Assembly (NCBI RefSeq): GCF_000829035.1
Contig: NZ_AP012541.1
Location: forward strand, 2,232,001-2,296,000
DNA from: Lacticaseibacillus paracasei subsp. paracasei
GTDB lineage: Bacteria; Bacillota; Bacilli; Lactobacillales; Lactobacillaceae
DNA length: 64,000 nt
Direction: 5' to 3'
Below are positions 1 to 9,820 of the stretch, piece by piece. A program made the position numbers and the translations under genes. Within the stretch, counting starts at the first letter, position 1, and each line of letters begins with the position of its first letter. The notes below the pieces were generated by a model. That model ran no database searches, was not told the DNA's origin, and saw only the letters and a list, made by a program, of their open reading frames with translations.

Positions 1-800
1 ATTTGATCATCATTAGGAATTCGACCAGTTGCATCTAACACCCAGTCAACTTGTTGTTCCTGATGATCGCCATATTGGATCGCAATGCCTTGTGCCGTCT
101 GTTTCAATGCCTGCACATCTGCACTTGGGATAAACTTGACGCCTCTTTTGGTCATGTCTGCCATCACCGCTTTGACAAATGGCTGGTGAAATTCGCGCAA
201 CGCTTTGTCTGCATGCATGAAGACGCTGACTTCAGCTCCGGCAGCATTGGCAATCGTCGCAAATTCCATACTGATGTAACCTGATCCCAAAATGCCGATT
301 CGTTTTGGCAATGTTTTCAAGTCCATGAACGCGCGGCTATCATGTGCTAATTCAGTTCCGGGGATGTCGAGGTGATGCGGACGGCGCCCAGTAGCGATGA
401 CAATATTTTCGGCCGTATAAGTTTTGCCAGCAACTGTGATGCTATGCGGATCAATGAATTTTCCATGCCCGTGAATGATCGTCACGCCGGTTTGTTTGAG
501 GTTACTGCCGATATTTGTCGGCAGCGGTTTGATCACTGCTTGTTTATGTGCCACTAGCTCCGACCAGTTGATCGTGATGCTGCCGGACACGATGCCTTGC
601 ATGCGTTCGGCCATACGTTGCAACACGACTGGTGTGTCCAGCGTGATTTTTGCGTTACACCCATAATTAGGGCAAGTGCCGCCAATCATGTCGCTTTCGA
701 TCACGCCAACTTTCTTTCCTGAAGCCGCTAACGGTCCAGCACCATCGAACGCGCCGTGACCACTACCTAAGTACAAGACATCAAAATCGTATTCACTCAT
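1..800 (-). CDS. FAD/NAD(P)-dependent disulfide oxidoreductase (C-terminus cut by window edge)
   Basis: Reading leftward from the ATG at 798-800, which is preceded by AGGAGG, the first 266 codons are open and run off the window. The product begins with a Rossmann-type FAD site (LYLGSGHGAF) followed by GGTCPNYGCNAK, a CX4C redox-active disulfide like that of glutathione, mercuric and dihydrolipoyl reductases. A second dinucleotide fold (GILGSGYIS, near residue 165) should bind NAD(P)H, and an ATG-type motif (IVIATGRRP) lies between them. The dimerisation domain with the catalytic His is outside the window, so the substrate cannot be named. It is a cytoplasmic flavoenzyme, either a low-molecular-weight disulfide reductase or a relative. 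A terminator separates it from the upstream exporter, so it probably has its own promoter. Confidence 0.88.
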   Translation of the reverse strand, partial: MSEYDFDVLYLGSGHGAFDGAGPLAASGKKVGVIESDMIGGTCPNYGCNAKITLDTPVVLQRMAERMQGIVSGSITINWSELVAHKQAVIKPLPTNIGSNLKQTGVTIIHGHGKFIDPHSITVAGKTYTAENIVIATGRRPHHLDIPGTELAHDSRAFMDLKTLPKRIGILGSGYISMEFATIANAAGAEVSVFMHADKALREFHQPFVKAVMADMTKRGVKFIPSADVQALKQTAQGIAIQYGDHQEQQVDWVLDATGRIPNDDQ

Positions 801-913
801 ATTGATCCTCCTTGTGCAGTGCGTCTGTGACAACGGCTTAAGCATAACAGATTGACGACGACTCGGTCACGGACAATGAACTTTATTTTCTGATAAACTG
901 CTCCTAGCTCATA

Positions 914-958
914 AGCCAAAAAGACCAACAATTTCCCGCTGTACAGGGAAATTGTTGG
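914..958 (-). terminator. Rho-independent terminator of the exporter gene
   Basis: A 13-bp perfect stem (925-937 with 946-958) is followed on the minus strand by TCTTTTTGG. It lies 47 bases past the stop of the DHA2 exporter and before the oxidoreductase gene. Confidence 0.8.
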
Positions 959-1005
959 CTTGGTTGATGGCTATTAATGAAGTCCTGTCCTGTTTCTGAT
1001 ACTAA

Positions 1006-2424
1006 TTAAAGGTCGCGACTTGCCTGTGGTTTTTTGACTTGGAAGGCAACGATGAGTCCGATAATGGCAAGGATTAAGACGAACACAAAGCCAAAATGCG
1101 AACCAATTGTCAGGCCAGTTTGTCCAGCGGCTTTGGCCGAACCGAGTGCGAGCATACTTGTGGCAACAGCAGTTGAAACCGCACCGACAATTTGCTGCAG
1201 TGTGTTCAGCAAGGCACTGCCGTCTGCGCTTTCGGCACCGCTCAAACTATTCAGCCCATATGTCTGGGCAGGTGACATCGCTAACGGCGCGCCGATCATT
1301 AAGACAACATGCCCTAAAATAATCCACCATAACGGACTTTGTGCACCACTATTAAGCAATATCAACACGCCTAGGATAGCAATGACAAAACCACCGCGGG
1401 ATAACCATTTAGCACCGTGGCTGTCATACATCCGACCTGCAATCGCAGAAACAGCAGCGTTCACAATCCCGCCTGGTAACATGACAAGTCCGGTCATGGC
1501 AACTGGCAGGCCCATCACCCGTTGCAGATACATCGGCAGTAAATACATCGAGGCCAGAATCACCCCAAAATCAAGCATGACGAGTAACGTTCCGACAGTA
1601 AACTGCTTATTAGCAAAAACGCGTAAATTCAGCATCGGGTTTGCTAACGATAATTGCCGCTGGGCATAAAGGACTAAACCAATAACCCCAACGAGCAAAG
1701 CAAGTCCGACTTCCAGCGAAAGCCAGCCAGCATCACTCGCCATCGTTGTCCCAACCACAATCCCAGCAAAGCCAATCGACGATTCAACAATTGACAACCA
1801 GTCGACTGGTGTTTGCGTTTGATGATAAACATTTTCCATCGAAGTTAATGTGAAAATGAAAGCCAAAACCAAGAATGGCACGAATAGCCAAAAAATGTAG
1901 TGCCAAGTGAATTTGGCAAGCACCAGCCCGGTAATCGTTGGGCCAATAGCAGGCGCAAACATAATCACCAAAGCAGCCATCCCCATGACTGTCCCTAATT
2001 TATATGGCGGGAAAATCTGCATGGCGACTGAAAACATCAGCGGCAAAATCAGCCCCGTGCCAATGCCTTGAATCAATCGCCCAATAAGCACAACCGGAAA
2101 AACAGCGCCCATCGCAGACACAACCGAGCCCAGAATAAAGGCGCTAAGTGCAAAAAGAATGATCTTTTTAGTGTTAAACCATTTTGATAAAAGGCTGGAT
2201 AACGGCATGCAGATCCCGATAACCAACATATAACCTGTGACTAGCCACTGAATAGTGCCCTGTGACACATTCAACGCCGTCATTAAACTAGGCAACGCAA
2301 TATTAAGCGACGTCTCTGAAAACATACCGACAAACGCCCCAATCATCAAGCCGATCATGGCCATTGCTGGATGGGCAACGTGAAAGCGAGCTTGCGGCAT
2401 TTCTTTTGTTTGTGATAATTGCAT
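1006..2424 (-). CDS. DHA2-family MFS multidrug exporter (LmrB/EmrB type)
   Basis: A 472-residue, very hydrophobic protein with about 14 predicted membrane helices, the usual size and topology of the DHA2 (EmrB/QacA) drug:H+ antiporter family. Family landmarks are visible: the motif-A-like segment after helix 2 (LSSLLSKWFNTKK), GRLIQGIGTGLILPL in helix 4, and a motif-C-like MGMAALVIMFAPAIGPTITG in helix 5. It lies directly downstream of a TetR repressor on the same strand, an arrangement like Bacillus lmrA-lmrB. The likely job is efflux of lipophilic drugs at the cytoplasmic membrane, induced when the repressor binds a ligand. Substrate is unknown. A palindromic repeat sits between the two genes. 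Confidence 0.9.
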   Translation of the reverse strand: MQLSQTKEMPQARFHVAHPAMAMIGLMIGAFVGMFSETSLNIALPSLMTALNVSQGTIQWLVTGYMLVIGICMPLSSLLSKWFNTKKIILFALSAFILGSVVSAMGAVFPVVLIGRLIQGIGTGLILPLMFSVAMQIFPPYKLGTVMGMAALVIMFAPAIGPTITGLVLAKFTWHYIFWLFVPFLVLAFIFTLTSMENVYHQTQTPVDWLSIVESSIGFAGIVVGTTMASDAGWLSLEVGLALLVGVIGLVLYAQRQLSLANPMLNLRVFANKQFTVGTLLVMLDFGVILASMYLLPMYLQRVMGLPVAMTGLVMLPGGIVNAAVSAIAGRMYDSHGAKWLSRGGFVIAILGVLILLNSGAQSPLWWIILGHVVLMIGAPLAMSPAQTYGLNSLSGAESADGSALLNTLQQIVGAVSTAVATSMLALGSAKAAGQTGLTIGSHFGFVFVLILAIIGLIVAFQVKKPQASRDL

Positions 2425-2440
2425 GATAACTTCCTTTTTA

Positions 2441-2560
2441 GTGAGCGCGAGCCAGCGCGGTTAGGAGCCGCAGTGTAAGTGGCCTCGGGCGTGATGGTCG
2501 CACTTTGACCATTGCGACCAAGGTCCTTACACGCAGGTTGCTGCGCTGGCGAACGCGTTA
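2441..2560 (+). repeat. Palindromic repeat family 1, copy between tetR and exporter
   Basis: About 120 bp with broken dyad symmetry. It begins gagcgcgagccagcgc and ends gcgctggcgaacgcg, with inner blocks gtgtaag/cttacac and atggtc/gaccat. It lies wholly between two cotranscribed genes, so it would form a long hairpin in the operon mRNA. Confidence 0.85.
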
Positions 2561-2590
2561 AATGATAAAAACAAACAACTGGCATTGGCT

Positions 2591-3157
2591 TTATGCGGCT
2601 AATGCCAGCTTGATCAAGCGGGTCAGTTGATCCGCGGTCTGTCGCAACAAGTCAGGATTGTCTTTGGTTGCGGCAAGAATAATGGCGCCCTCAATGCTGG
2701 CTTGAATAAATTGGCCAAGTGGCTGGGCACGGTCAGGTGGAATACCGGCTGACGTGAGCTTTTTGATGTACAGCGTTTCTAACTGGGTAAAAACAGCGCT
2801 GCAAGCGGCCTGCAACTCACGATCATCGCCTGTTTCTAAGGCTATCAAGCTAATTGAATTGCCACCAAGATGCCCCTTTTCCTGCATTTCGGTCGCCATA
2901 CTTTCTAGTTGTCCAGCCAGCGCAGCGTCAGGCGCCTTGTACCGATCAAGGTCCCGTTGCACATGCTCAAGAATGTGCTGGCCAGCATAAGTAATCGCGG
3001 CTTCAATCAATTGCGCTTTACCGTTTGGAAAATAATAATAAAGTGAGCCCTTTGGTGTACCACTGACCGTTAAAATCTGCGCCAAACCAGTAGCTCTGAC
3101 CCCTTCTTTTTGAAAGAGACTGGCAGCCGTTGCCACCAGTTTTTCGCGTGTATCCAT
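2591..3157 (-). CDS. TetR-family repressor, LmrA/YxaF-like
   Basis: 188 residues. The N-terminal 50 residues are a typical TetR helix-turn-helix (GLAQILTVSGTPKGSLYYYF), where the GSLYYYF recognition helix is diagnostic. The remainder is helical and should be the ligand-binding and dimerisation domain. Start ATG at 3157 has GGAGG eight bases upstream. The N-terminal sequence pattern and position ahead of a DHA2 exporter resemble Bacillus LmrA/YxaF. A probable operator overlaps its own promoter, so autoregulation and control of the downstream exporter are likely. The inducing ligand cannot be read from the sequence. Confidence 0.9.
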   Translation of the reverse strand: MDTREKLVATAASLFQKEGVRATGLAQILTVSGTPKGSLYYYFPNGKAQLIEAAITYAGQHILEHVQRDLDRYKAPDAALAGQLESMATEMQEKGHLGGNSISLIALETGDDRELQAACSAVFTQLETLYIKKLTSAGIPPDRAQPLGQFIQASIEGAIILAATKDNPDLLRQTADQLTRLIKLALAA

Positions 3158-3174
3158 TTGCTACCTCCACTATT

Positions 3175-3220
3175 ATAACAACCGGTCTATATAATACTGC
3201 TTATTTTCTGAAAATGTCAA
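3175..3220 (-). promoter_or_regulatory. Promoter plus LmrA-type operator for the tetR-exporter operon
   Basis: On the minus strand TTGACA (3215-3220) is followed after 18 bases by TATTAT (3191-3196). Immediately overlapping and downstream is ATAGACCGGTTGTTAT, which contains GACCGGT, close to the GACC(A/G)GTC core remembered for Bacillus LmrA/YxaF boxes. Operator identity is inference. Confidence 0.6.
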
Positions 3221-3234
3221 TTTTATTTTTTTAT

Positions 3235-3269
3235 GCATGAAAAAATGACCCTCTCATCAGAAGGTCACT
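3235..3269 (-). terminator. Terminator after 6-phospho-beta-glucosidase
   Basis: Minus-strand hairpin AGTGACC/GGTCATT around an 11-base loop, followed by a run of T. It closes the bgl operon just before the divergent-looking tetR promoter region. Confidence 0.75.
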
Positions 3270-3283
3270 TTGCAAAACGATTA

Positions 3284-4790
<1,507 letters not shown>

Positions 4791-4791
4791 T

Positions 4792-4902
4792 TAAAACGCC
4801 TTCACTGGCGCAGCGCGGCTATGCGAAGAACATTAAAGGCAACAGCCGGTCACCCTTAATGCCGCTTCGCTACGCCGCGCTTACCGCGCCAGTTCACGCT
4901 CT
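4792..4902 (-). repeat. Degenerate palindromic repeat family 1 copy in bglP-bglA spacer
   Basis: Reverse-orientation copy: ends aaacgcc...actggcgcag and ccgcgccagttcacgctc match family arms. The inner stem is different and shorter (cattaaaggc / acccttaatg). It abuts the bglP stop codon. Confidence 0.6.
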
Positions 4903-6741
4903 TTACGCTAATGTCATGACCGGCCGATCATCGGTGGCTCCCTGTCCAAGCGTCGCGATTTGATACTGGTCGGAATTGGTCACAATCATCATCACGGTAC
5001 TTTCATACCCTTCTTTTTCAATGGCTTCGTGATCGAATTGCACCAACGGCGTCCCAATTTCAACGTGTTGTCCTTGTGCCACAAGTGGTTGAAAATGTTT
5101 GCCTTTTAGATTAACCGTATCGATACCGATATGAATCAAAATTTCCGAGCCTTTGTCCGACTGAATCCCAATCGCATGACCGGTTGGATAAAGCAGTCTA
5201 ATCACGCCAGCAACAGGCGCCTTCACCATGCCGTTTTCAGGAACGATTGCCACACCTTTGCCCATGGTCTCAGATGCAAAGACCTCATCTGCCAAGCCGG
5301 TTAACGGCACAAGCACCCCTTTGACTGGTGCTGCTAACGCTTCGCCTAGTTCGCTGTTGGCAGAAGGCGCTATTTTGGTTTTTGCGCCTGCGTTGATACC
5401 GCCAAAGAAGTAAGTGAGCACCGTCCCGAGCGCGAACGCGACCACATCGCCAACCACAGAAAGTCCAAAGCCTTTGCCAATAAAAGTTGGCAGTGAAAGC
5501 ACACTGGCCAAAGCAGCGGCATTTGCCCCAGCACCGGAAATCGCCACGATCATACCGCCGACTGCTCCTGCCACACAAGCAAGATAAAATGGCTTTTTCA
5601 ACTTCAATGTAATCCCATAAATTGTCGGTTCTGTGATCCCGAATAGTGCGGTAATGGTACTGGAACCGGCAAGACTTTTCATTTTGGCATCACGCGTTCT
5701 AAGAAATACCGCCAATGCTGCACCAGCTTGAGACAGCACTGCTGGCAGCAGAATCGGCATCATCAAATCGGTTCCATTCTGAGCAATATTGTTCATCATC
5801 ACCGGTACCAGTGCCCAGTGAACGCCGAAAATCACGATCACTTGCCAGAAACCGCCGAGCACTAAACCAGCCAAAATTGGCACACTCTTGTTCAACGACA
5901 CAATCGCTGTTGCCAACCAACTGCTGACCGTCGCACTGATGGGCCCAACCACAATCAGCGTCAATGGCACAATGACAACCAAAAGACAAACTGGCGCCAA
6001 AATGTTACGAACGGATTCGTGCCACAACTTGTTGAAAACTGGTTCTAAGAATTTTTGAACAACAACAACCAACAGAATTGGCAAGACTGTCGCGGTATAA
6101 TTCGCCGGCACGACTGGAATACCGAAAAAGTCAATAGTTGTTGCCTTTGCGCCCAACGCGACAATGCCCGGCGACACCATCGCCGCCGCAATCGCCATGG
6201 ACACAAACTGATTAACCTTGAGTTGTTTAGCAGCGGTAAATGCTAAGGCAATTGGCAGGAAATAGAAAATACCATCTGCTGCGGCCCACCAAATTTGATA
6301 CGCGCCGCTTTTCGCTGTTAACCAGCCCATGACCACGGCCAGTGATAGCAAGCCTTTCAAAATCCCTGCGCCGGCCATCGCGCCCAAGAATGGCGTAAAT
6401 ACACCGGAAATGAACGTTAGCAGGCTGTTGAAAGCGCTTTTGAACGTCATTTTCCCTTGTGCGGCTGTTTCACCGCTAGTTTCGCCTTCGCTTAAAGATG
6501 GTTCCAGTTTCACGACTTCATGGTAAACATCCCCGACATTGTTACCAATCACGACTTGAAACTGACCACTGGCTTCAACCACGGTGATCACACCATCCAA
6601 CGCCTCGATTTTATCTTTGGGTACTTTTGCACGATCCTTCAATGTAAAACGCAGACGAGTGGCACAGTGCCAGACCTGATTGATGTTTTGTTTGCCACCA
6701 ATCAGATTTAATAATTGCTGAGCTAATCCTGATTCATTCAT
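4903..6741 (-). CDS. bglP: Beta-glucoside-specific PTS enzyme IIBCA
   Basis: 612 residues in BglF/BglP order. The IIB domain is residues 1-85 with the phosphorylatable Cys26 (HCATRLRF). The IIC domain is roughly 105-455, with about ten membrane segments and the GITEPTIYGITLKLKKPF loop. The IIA domain is about 480-612, with the phosphorylatable His537 in ILIHIGIDTV. It imports and phosphorylates beta-glucosides using phosphoenolpyruvate via HPr. The start ATG has a strong GGGGGAAGG site. It lies downstream of licT and a RAT/terminator and upstream of the matching phospho-beta-glucosidase. Its phosphorylation state should also control LicT through the PRDs, as in Bacillus and E. coli bgl systems. 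Confidence 0.95.
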   Translation of the reverse strand: MNESGLAQQLLNLIGGKQNINQVWHCATRLRFTLKDRAKVPKDKIEALDGVITVVEASGQFQVVIGNNVGDVYHEVVKLEPSLSEGETSGETAAQGKMTFKSAFNSLLTFISGVFTPFLGAMAGAGILKGLLSLAVVMGWLTAKSGAYQIWWAAADGIFYFLPIALAFTAAKQLKVNQFVSMAIAAAMVSPGIVALGAKATTIDFFGIPVVPANYTATVLPILLVVVVQKFLEPVFNKLWHESVRNILAPVCLLVVIVPLTLIVVGPISATVSSWLATAIVSLNKSVPILAGLVLGGFWQVIVIFGVHWALVPVMMNNIAQNGTDLMMPILLPAVLSQAGAALAVFLRTRDAKMKSLAGSSTITALFGITEPTIYGITLKLKKPFYLACVAGAVGGMIVAISGAGANAAALASVLSLPTFIGKGFGLSVVGDVVAFALGTVLTYFFGGINAGAKTKIAPSANSELGEALAAPVKGVLVPLTGLADEVFASETMGKGVAIVPENGMVKAPVAGVIRLLYPTGHAIGIQSDKGSEILIHIGIDTVNLKGKHFQPLVAQGQHVEIGTPLVQFDHEAIEKEGYESTVMMIVTNSDQYQIATLGQGATDDRPVMTLA

Positions 6742-6858
6742 TCGGCCTTCCCCCTTTAGCTACACATAGCTACACTTGCGATTCCCACAGCGAGTGATAT
6801 GGTTCAGTATCTTGCATCACGATGACTGCACTTCGCTGTCTGGTGTTGCATTCTTTCT

Positions 6859-6914
6859 TAAACGCGATCGCTAGCCTACTTACACTCCGGTTTCTATCCG
6901 TGCTAGCTCACGTT
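6859..6914 (-). repeat. Centre-deleted palindromic repeat family 1 copy in bglP leader
   Basis: Reverse-orientation remnant: aaacgcgatcgctagc...cttacactccggtttct...gctagctcacgttc. One inner arm and the loop are missing. It lies between the RAT terminator and bglP. Confidence 0.65.
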
Positions 6915-6921
6915 CTTTCTC

Positions 6922-7043
6922 AAAACGCGTTCGCTGGCGCAGAAACCTGCACATAAGGACCTGAAGCCTAAATGGTCCAAGCCCAACCATTTAGGCTTCA
7001 GGCCGCTTATGCTCCGATTTCTAACCGCGCCAGCTCACGCTCT
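6922..7043 (-). repeat. Palindromic repeat family 1, full copy in bglP leader
   Basis: Complete reverse-orientation copy with arms aacgcgttcgctggcgcag and ccgcgccagctcacgctc. The central stem pairs ctgaagcctaaatggt with accatttaggcttcag. It immediately follows the conditional terminator, so any antiterminated transcript carries this hairpin ahead of bglP. Confidence 0.85.
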
Positions 7044-7045
7044 CA

Positions 7046-7097
7046 CAAAAAAAGCCAGAAAGACCGGACTTGTGGTGTACAAGTCGTGTCTTTCTGG
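7046..7097 (-). terminator. Conditional terminator in the bgl leader
   Basis: On the minus strand CCAGAAAGAC (7088-7097) pairs with GTCTTTCTGG, extended by ACGACTTGT/ACAAGTCCG, followed by TTTTTTTG. Its left arm overlaps the last bases of the RAT, the arrangement required for LicT/SacY-type antitermination. Confidence 0.88.
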
Positions 7098-7124
7098 TTT
7101 TGCCTAATCCAATAGTTACAAGCC
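7096..7124 (-). promoter_or_regulatory. Ribonucleic antiterminator (RAT) for LicT
   Basis: A 29-base element on the minus strand begins GGCTTGTAACTA and ends AGGCAAAACC. It matches the length and the conserved ends of known RATs (GGATTGTTACTG...GCAGGCAAAACC) and overlaps the terminator stem by two bases. LicT bound here should block the terminator. Confidence 0.85.
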
Positions 7125-7193
7125 AGATGGTTCTGTATTCGCTTTCAACGACACCATCTTATCGTACGCATTAGCACGCGTCAACAACTTTTT

Positions 7194-8051
7194 TCACTCC
7201 GTCAAACTTTTTGCTAAGCGCGCAATATGCATGGTGAGATAGATTTGCTCGTTTTTAGGAATCGCAATCGCTAACTTCTGTTGCATGAATCGGTCAACGT
7301 CTTCCATACAGTGAGAAGCACGGGCATAATCTTGTTGAAGATGTTTCAACAAGACATAGTCGTAGTGTTCCATCTTTAACGACAAAGGCGACGGCGCAGC
7401 AGCATACATGCGTTGTAGGAAAAATTTGAGGTGAATAACTAGTCGTTGATAATCAGGTGTTTTGACGTTCATGTCCAGCCCTAGATTGTAAAAGATTATT
7501 TTCGTGAGACTCGCCAGGGTTTGGGTAAAGGCGAGTGAGTTGAAGGTTTGCTGATGGTTCAGATCGTTGCTCACAAACTTTAACGCGATGAATCCCGCCT
7601 CATCTTCCGGCAATTGTTCATGCAATTGCACGGCGATTTGATGCAATGCCCATTCGCCCATCTCGTATTCTTGGGTGTAGGCAACCTGAATCTCCCATAG
7701 CAATTTGTTGTGCAATACGATCTTCTCATGCAGCCGTTGCACCGCAAAATGAACATGATCGGCTAGCTCAATCAACAGATAACTGTTGAACGTGGTTTGC
7801 AATCGCTTTTCTGCCTCCTGAATGATCCCAGCGGCCAAATCCAAATAAACACTGGGCAGACTGGCAATCGTCGCCGTCGCGATTTTCAGCTTTGCTTGAT
7901 CCTCTGGCACATAGACTTTCATACTGTCGCGCAAGGCCATCTTGGCGTCTTTTTTAGCGCGGAAACCGATCCCACGCTCGACCACGATCACCTCGCGTTG
8001 TTGATGTCTGGCCACGACAGCATTGTTGTTCAGCACGTTTTGAATAATCAT
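7194..8051 (-). CDS. licT: BglG/LicT-family transcription antiterminator
   Basis: 285 residues. The co-antiterminator RNA-binding domain spans about residues 1-56 (VLNNNAVVA...ERGIGF) and is followed by two PTS regulation domains. PRD1 has DHVHFAVQR, but at the place of the usual second histidine (family FIALH) the sequence is FIALKFVSND. PRD2 retains both, in VIHLKFFLQR and YLTMHIARL. It should bind the RAT upstream of bglP when beta-glucosides are available, with activity set by phosphorylation from HPr and BglP. It is the first gene of the operon. The missing PRD1 histidine suggests altered negative control, which is inference. The promoter is unclear: TTGTCA near 8130 with a poor -10. Confidence 0.92.
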   Translation of the reverse strand: MIIQNVLNNNAVVARHQQREVIVVERGIGFRAKKDAKMALRDSMKVYVPEDQAKLKIATATIASLPSVYLDLAAGIIQEAEKRLQTTFNSYLLIELADHVHFAVQRLHEKIVLHNKLLWEIQVAYTQEYEMGEWALHQIAVQLHEQLPEDEAGFIALKFVSNDLNHQQTFNSLAFTQTLASLTKIIFYNLGLDMNVKTPDYQRLVIHLKFFLQRMYAAAPSPLSLKMEHYDYVLLKHLQQDYARASHCMEDVDRFMQQKLAIAIPKNEQIYLTMHIARLAKSLTE

Positions 8052-8188
8052 GGCGACCCTCCCCCAAAGGTATTCGAATCTTCACTTTGTCGTATTCTCA
8101 AAATAGCGTAACAATGATTTTAAAAATTGACAACGTGAACGACTCAGCCGCCGAAAATATCGACATTCAGGTGGGATCTTTATGCCTG

Positions 8189-9820
8189 TTATTTAGGCTC
8201 GGTGCTGGCAGCTGAAACCCGATGATCCGCAAATCGGTACAGCCGATCAGCATAAGCCGCCGACTCTGCACGATGCGAAATCATGATCACGATGCCGTGA
8301 TAGTAAGCCTTGATAGCGTCCAAAATTAATCGTTCGTTTTCAGTATCAAGATTGCTCGTTGGTTCATCCAGCACCAAAACGCTGCTTGGATGTAACAAGG
8401 CTCTGGCCAATTCCAGCCGTTGTTGTTCCCCACTAGAAAATTGTAATTGTCCTGATACGACATTTTCATCAAGCCCCTTTTCGGCCTGACGCAACCGCGA
8501 CGTCAGCTTGACTTGATCAAGCACGGTCCAGATTTGCGCATCTGTGATCGTCGAATCGTGCAACGTGAGATTGTCACGGACCGACTCAGAGAAAAAGACT
8601 GGCGTTTGTGGCAGATAATTCACCTGCGCGCGCAGTGATGCTGGATCAATTTTGGTCAGGTCAATGCCATCAATTAAAATTCGGCCTTGGGTGAGCGGAT
8701 ACCAACCCATGATCAATTTGGCCAATGTACTTTTTCCAGACCCACTGGCGCCGACAAAACCGACAATTTCGCCGGCATGCAAGGACAACGACACTTGCCG
8801 CAAAACGGTCTCGTCACGGCTAGGATACTTAAAGGTGACGTGATCAACTTGAATGGTCGCGATTTGATTCAGTGTTTGGGTAGCGTCAATCGCCGCTGAT
8901 GTTGCTGGCGCCTCTTGCAAAAGATTCAATAAATTGCGAGCAGCCGCAAAACCATTCAATAGCGAGGCTGGCAAATTGGTTAAAGCTAATAACGGTCCGA
9001 ACGTGAGCGGAAACACGGCCAATAAAGCTTGTTGCAATGGCTGCGGCTGAGTCCAACCGCTCAACCACACAATGAATAGCCACGCTACCAGCATCACCAA
9101 CGTAGCACTCATATTTTTCAATAATTGACCAAACTGGGATTGTTGAAAGGCGGTCGCCTCATGATCAAATCCCTCATTGCCTGTTTTCATGCGCGCATCA
9201 GCAACCTCTAACTGACGCAAAACCGCCATGCCGCGAACGGATTCAAGCAGGTACTGCTGATTAACCGCTTTTTGACGATCCGCAGCCTGAGCCTTCGCCG
9301 TCATCTGCTCGTGCCGATAATACGGAATTAACAGCCCGACAGCCGCATAGCTCACCAACACAACGGCCGCCGCCGGATCATTTAAGCTGCTATAAACGGC
9401 AACCATCAAGACACCATAAATAAGGCCAATCGCAACCGGAACAATCGTATGTGCGTAGAAAATTTCCATTGCCTCAATGTCACTGCCAATCAGTTTAAGC
9501 AACTTGCCGCTGCCTTGGCTATCAAGTTTAGCAGGCGCCAACTGCACCAATTTTCGATAAACCGCACCGCGCAATTCGGCCAAGACGTGAAACGCCACAA
9601 AATGGCCAGCATATTGTTCACCAAAACTACCCAGACCAACAATCACCACCGAGATGATGCCGGGGATTAAAAGGTGTGAGGCATTCTGGGGATCGAACAA
9701 CATCATCGCAGCCAAAACTAAAACGACGACTTTTGTTAATTCGGCCACCAAGCCAATCAGAAAACTGATGATAATAGCCCCCGTTAAGTGGTGGGTGTAA
9801 CGCAGTAAACTTCTGATCAT
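8189..9820 (-). CDS. CydDC-like ABC exporter, half-transporter B
   Basis: 543 residues: an N-terminal exporter-type membrane domain of about six helices (residues 1-300) and an ATPase domain with Walker A GASGSGKST, a signature loop FSSGEQQRLELARALL (SSGE instead of SGGQ), Walker B VLVLDEPTSNLD and H-loop ISHR. The ATG overlaps the upstream partner stop by 4 bp (ATGA), so the two halves are translationally coupled and should form a heterodimer. The membrane domain resembles CydC/CydD more than drug exporters, but the genuine cydDC lies 8 kb away. Substrate is unknown; a thiol, heme or peptide are possible by analogy only. Confidence 0.82.
   Translation of the reverse strand: MIRSLLRYTHHLTGAIIISFLIGLVAELTKVVVLVLAAMMLFDPQNASHLLIPGIISVVIVGLGSFGEQYAGHFVAFHVLAELRGAVYRKLVQLAPAKLDSQGSGKLLKLIGSDIEAMEIFYAHTIVPVAIGLIYGVLMVAVYSSLNDPAAAVVLVSYAAVGLLIPYYRHEQMTAKAQAADRQKAVNQQYLLESVRGMAVLRQLEVADARMKTGNEGFDHEATAFQQSQFGQLLKNMSATLVMLVAWLFIVWLSGWTQPQPLQQALLAVFPLTFGPLLALTNLPASLLNGFAAARNLLNLLQEAPATSAAIDATQTLNQIATIQVDHVTFKYPSRDETVLRQVSLSLHAGEIVGFVGASGSGKSTLAKLIMGWYPLTQGRILIDGIDLTKIDPASLRAQVNYLPQTPVFFSESVRDNLTLHDSTITDAQIWTVLDQVKLTSRLRQAEKGLDENVVSGQLQFSSGEQQRLELARALLHPSSVLVLDEPTSNLDTENERLILDAIKAYYHGIVIMISHRAESAAYADRLYRFADHRVSAASTEPK

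Noticed and set aside
1034..1669. Long plus-strand open frame opposite the DHA2 exporter
   Set aside because: No ribosome site and no domain pattern, and it lies fully antisense to a well-supported gene. It is a codon-bias shadow.
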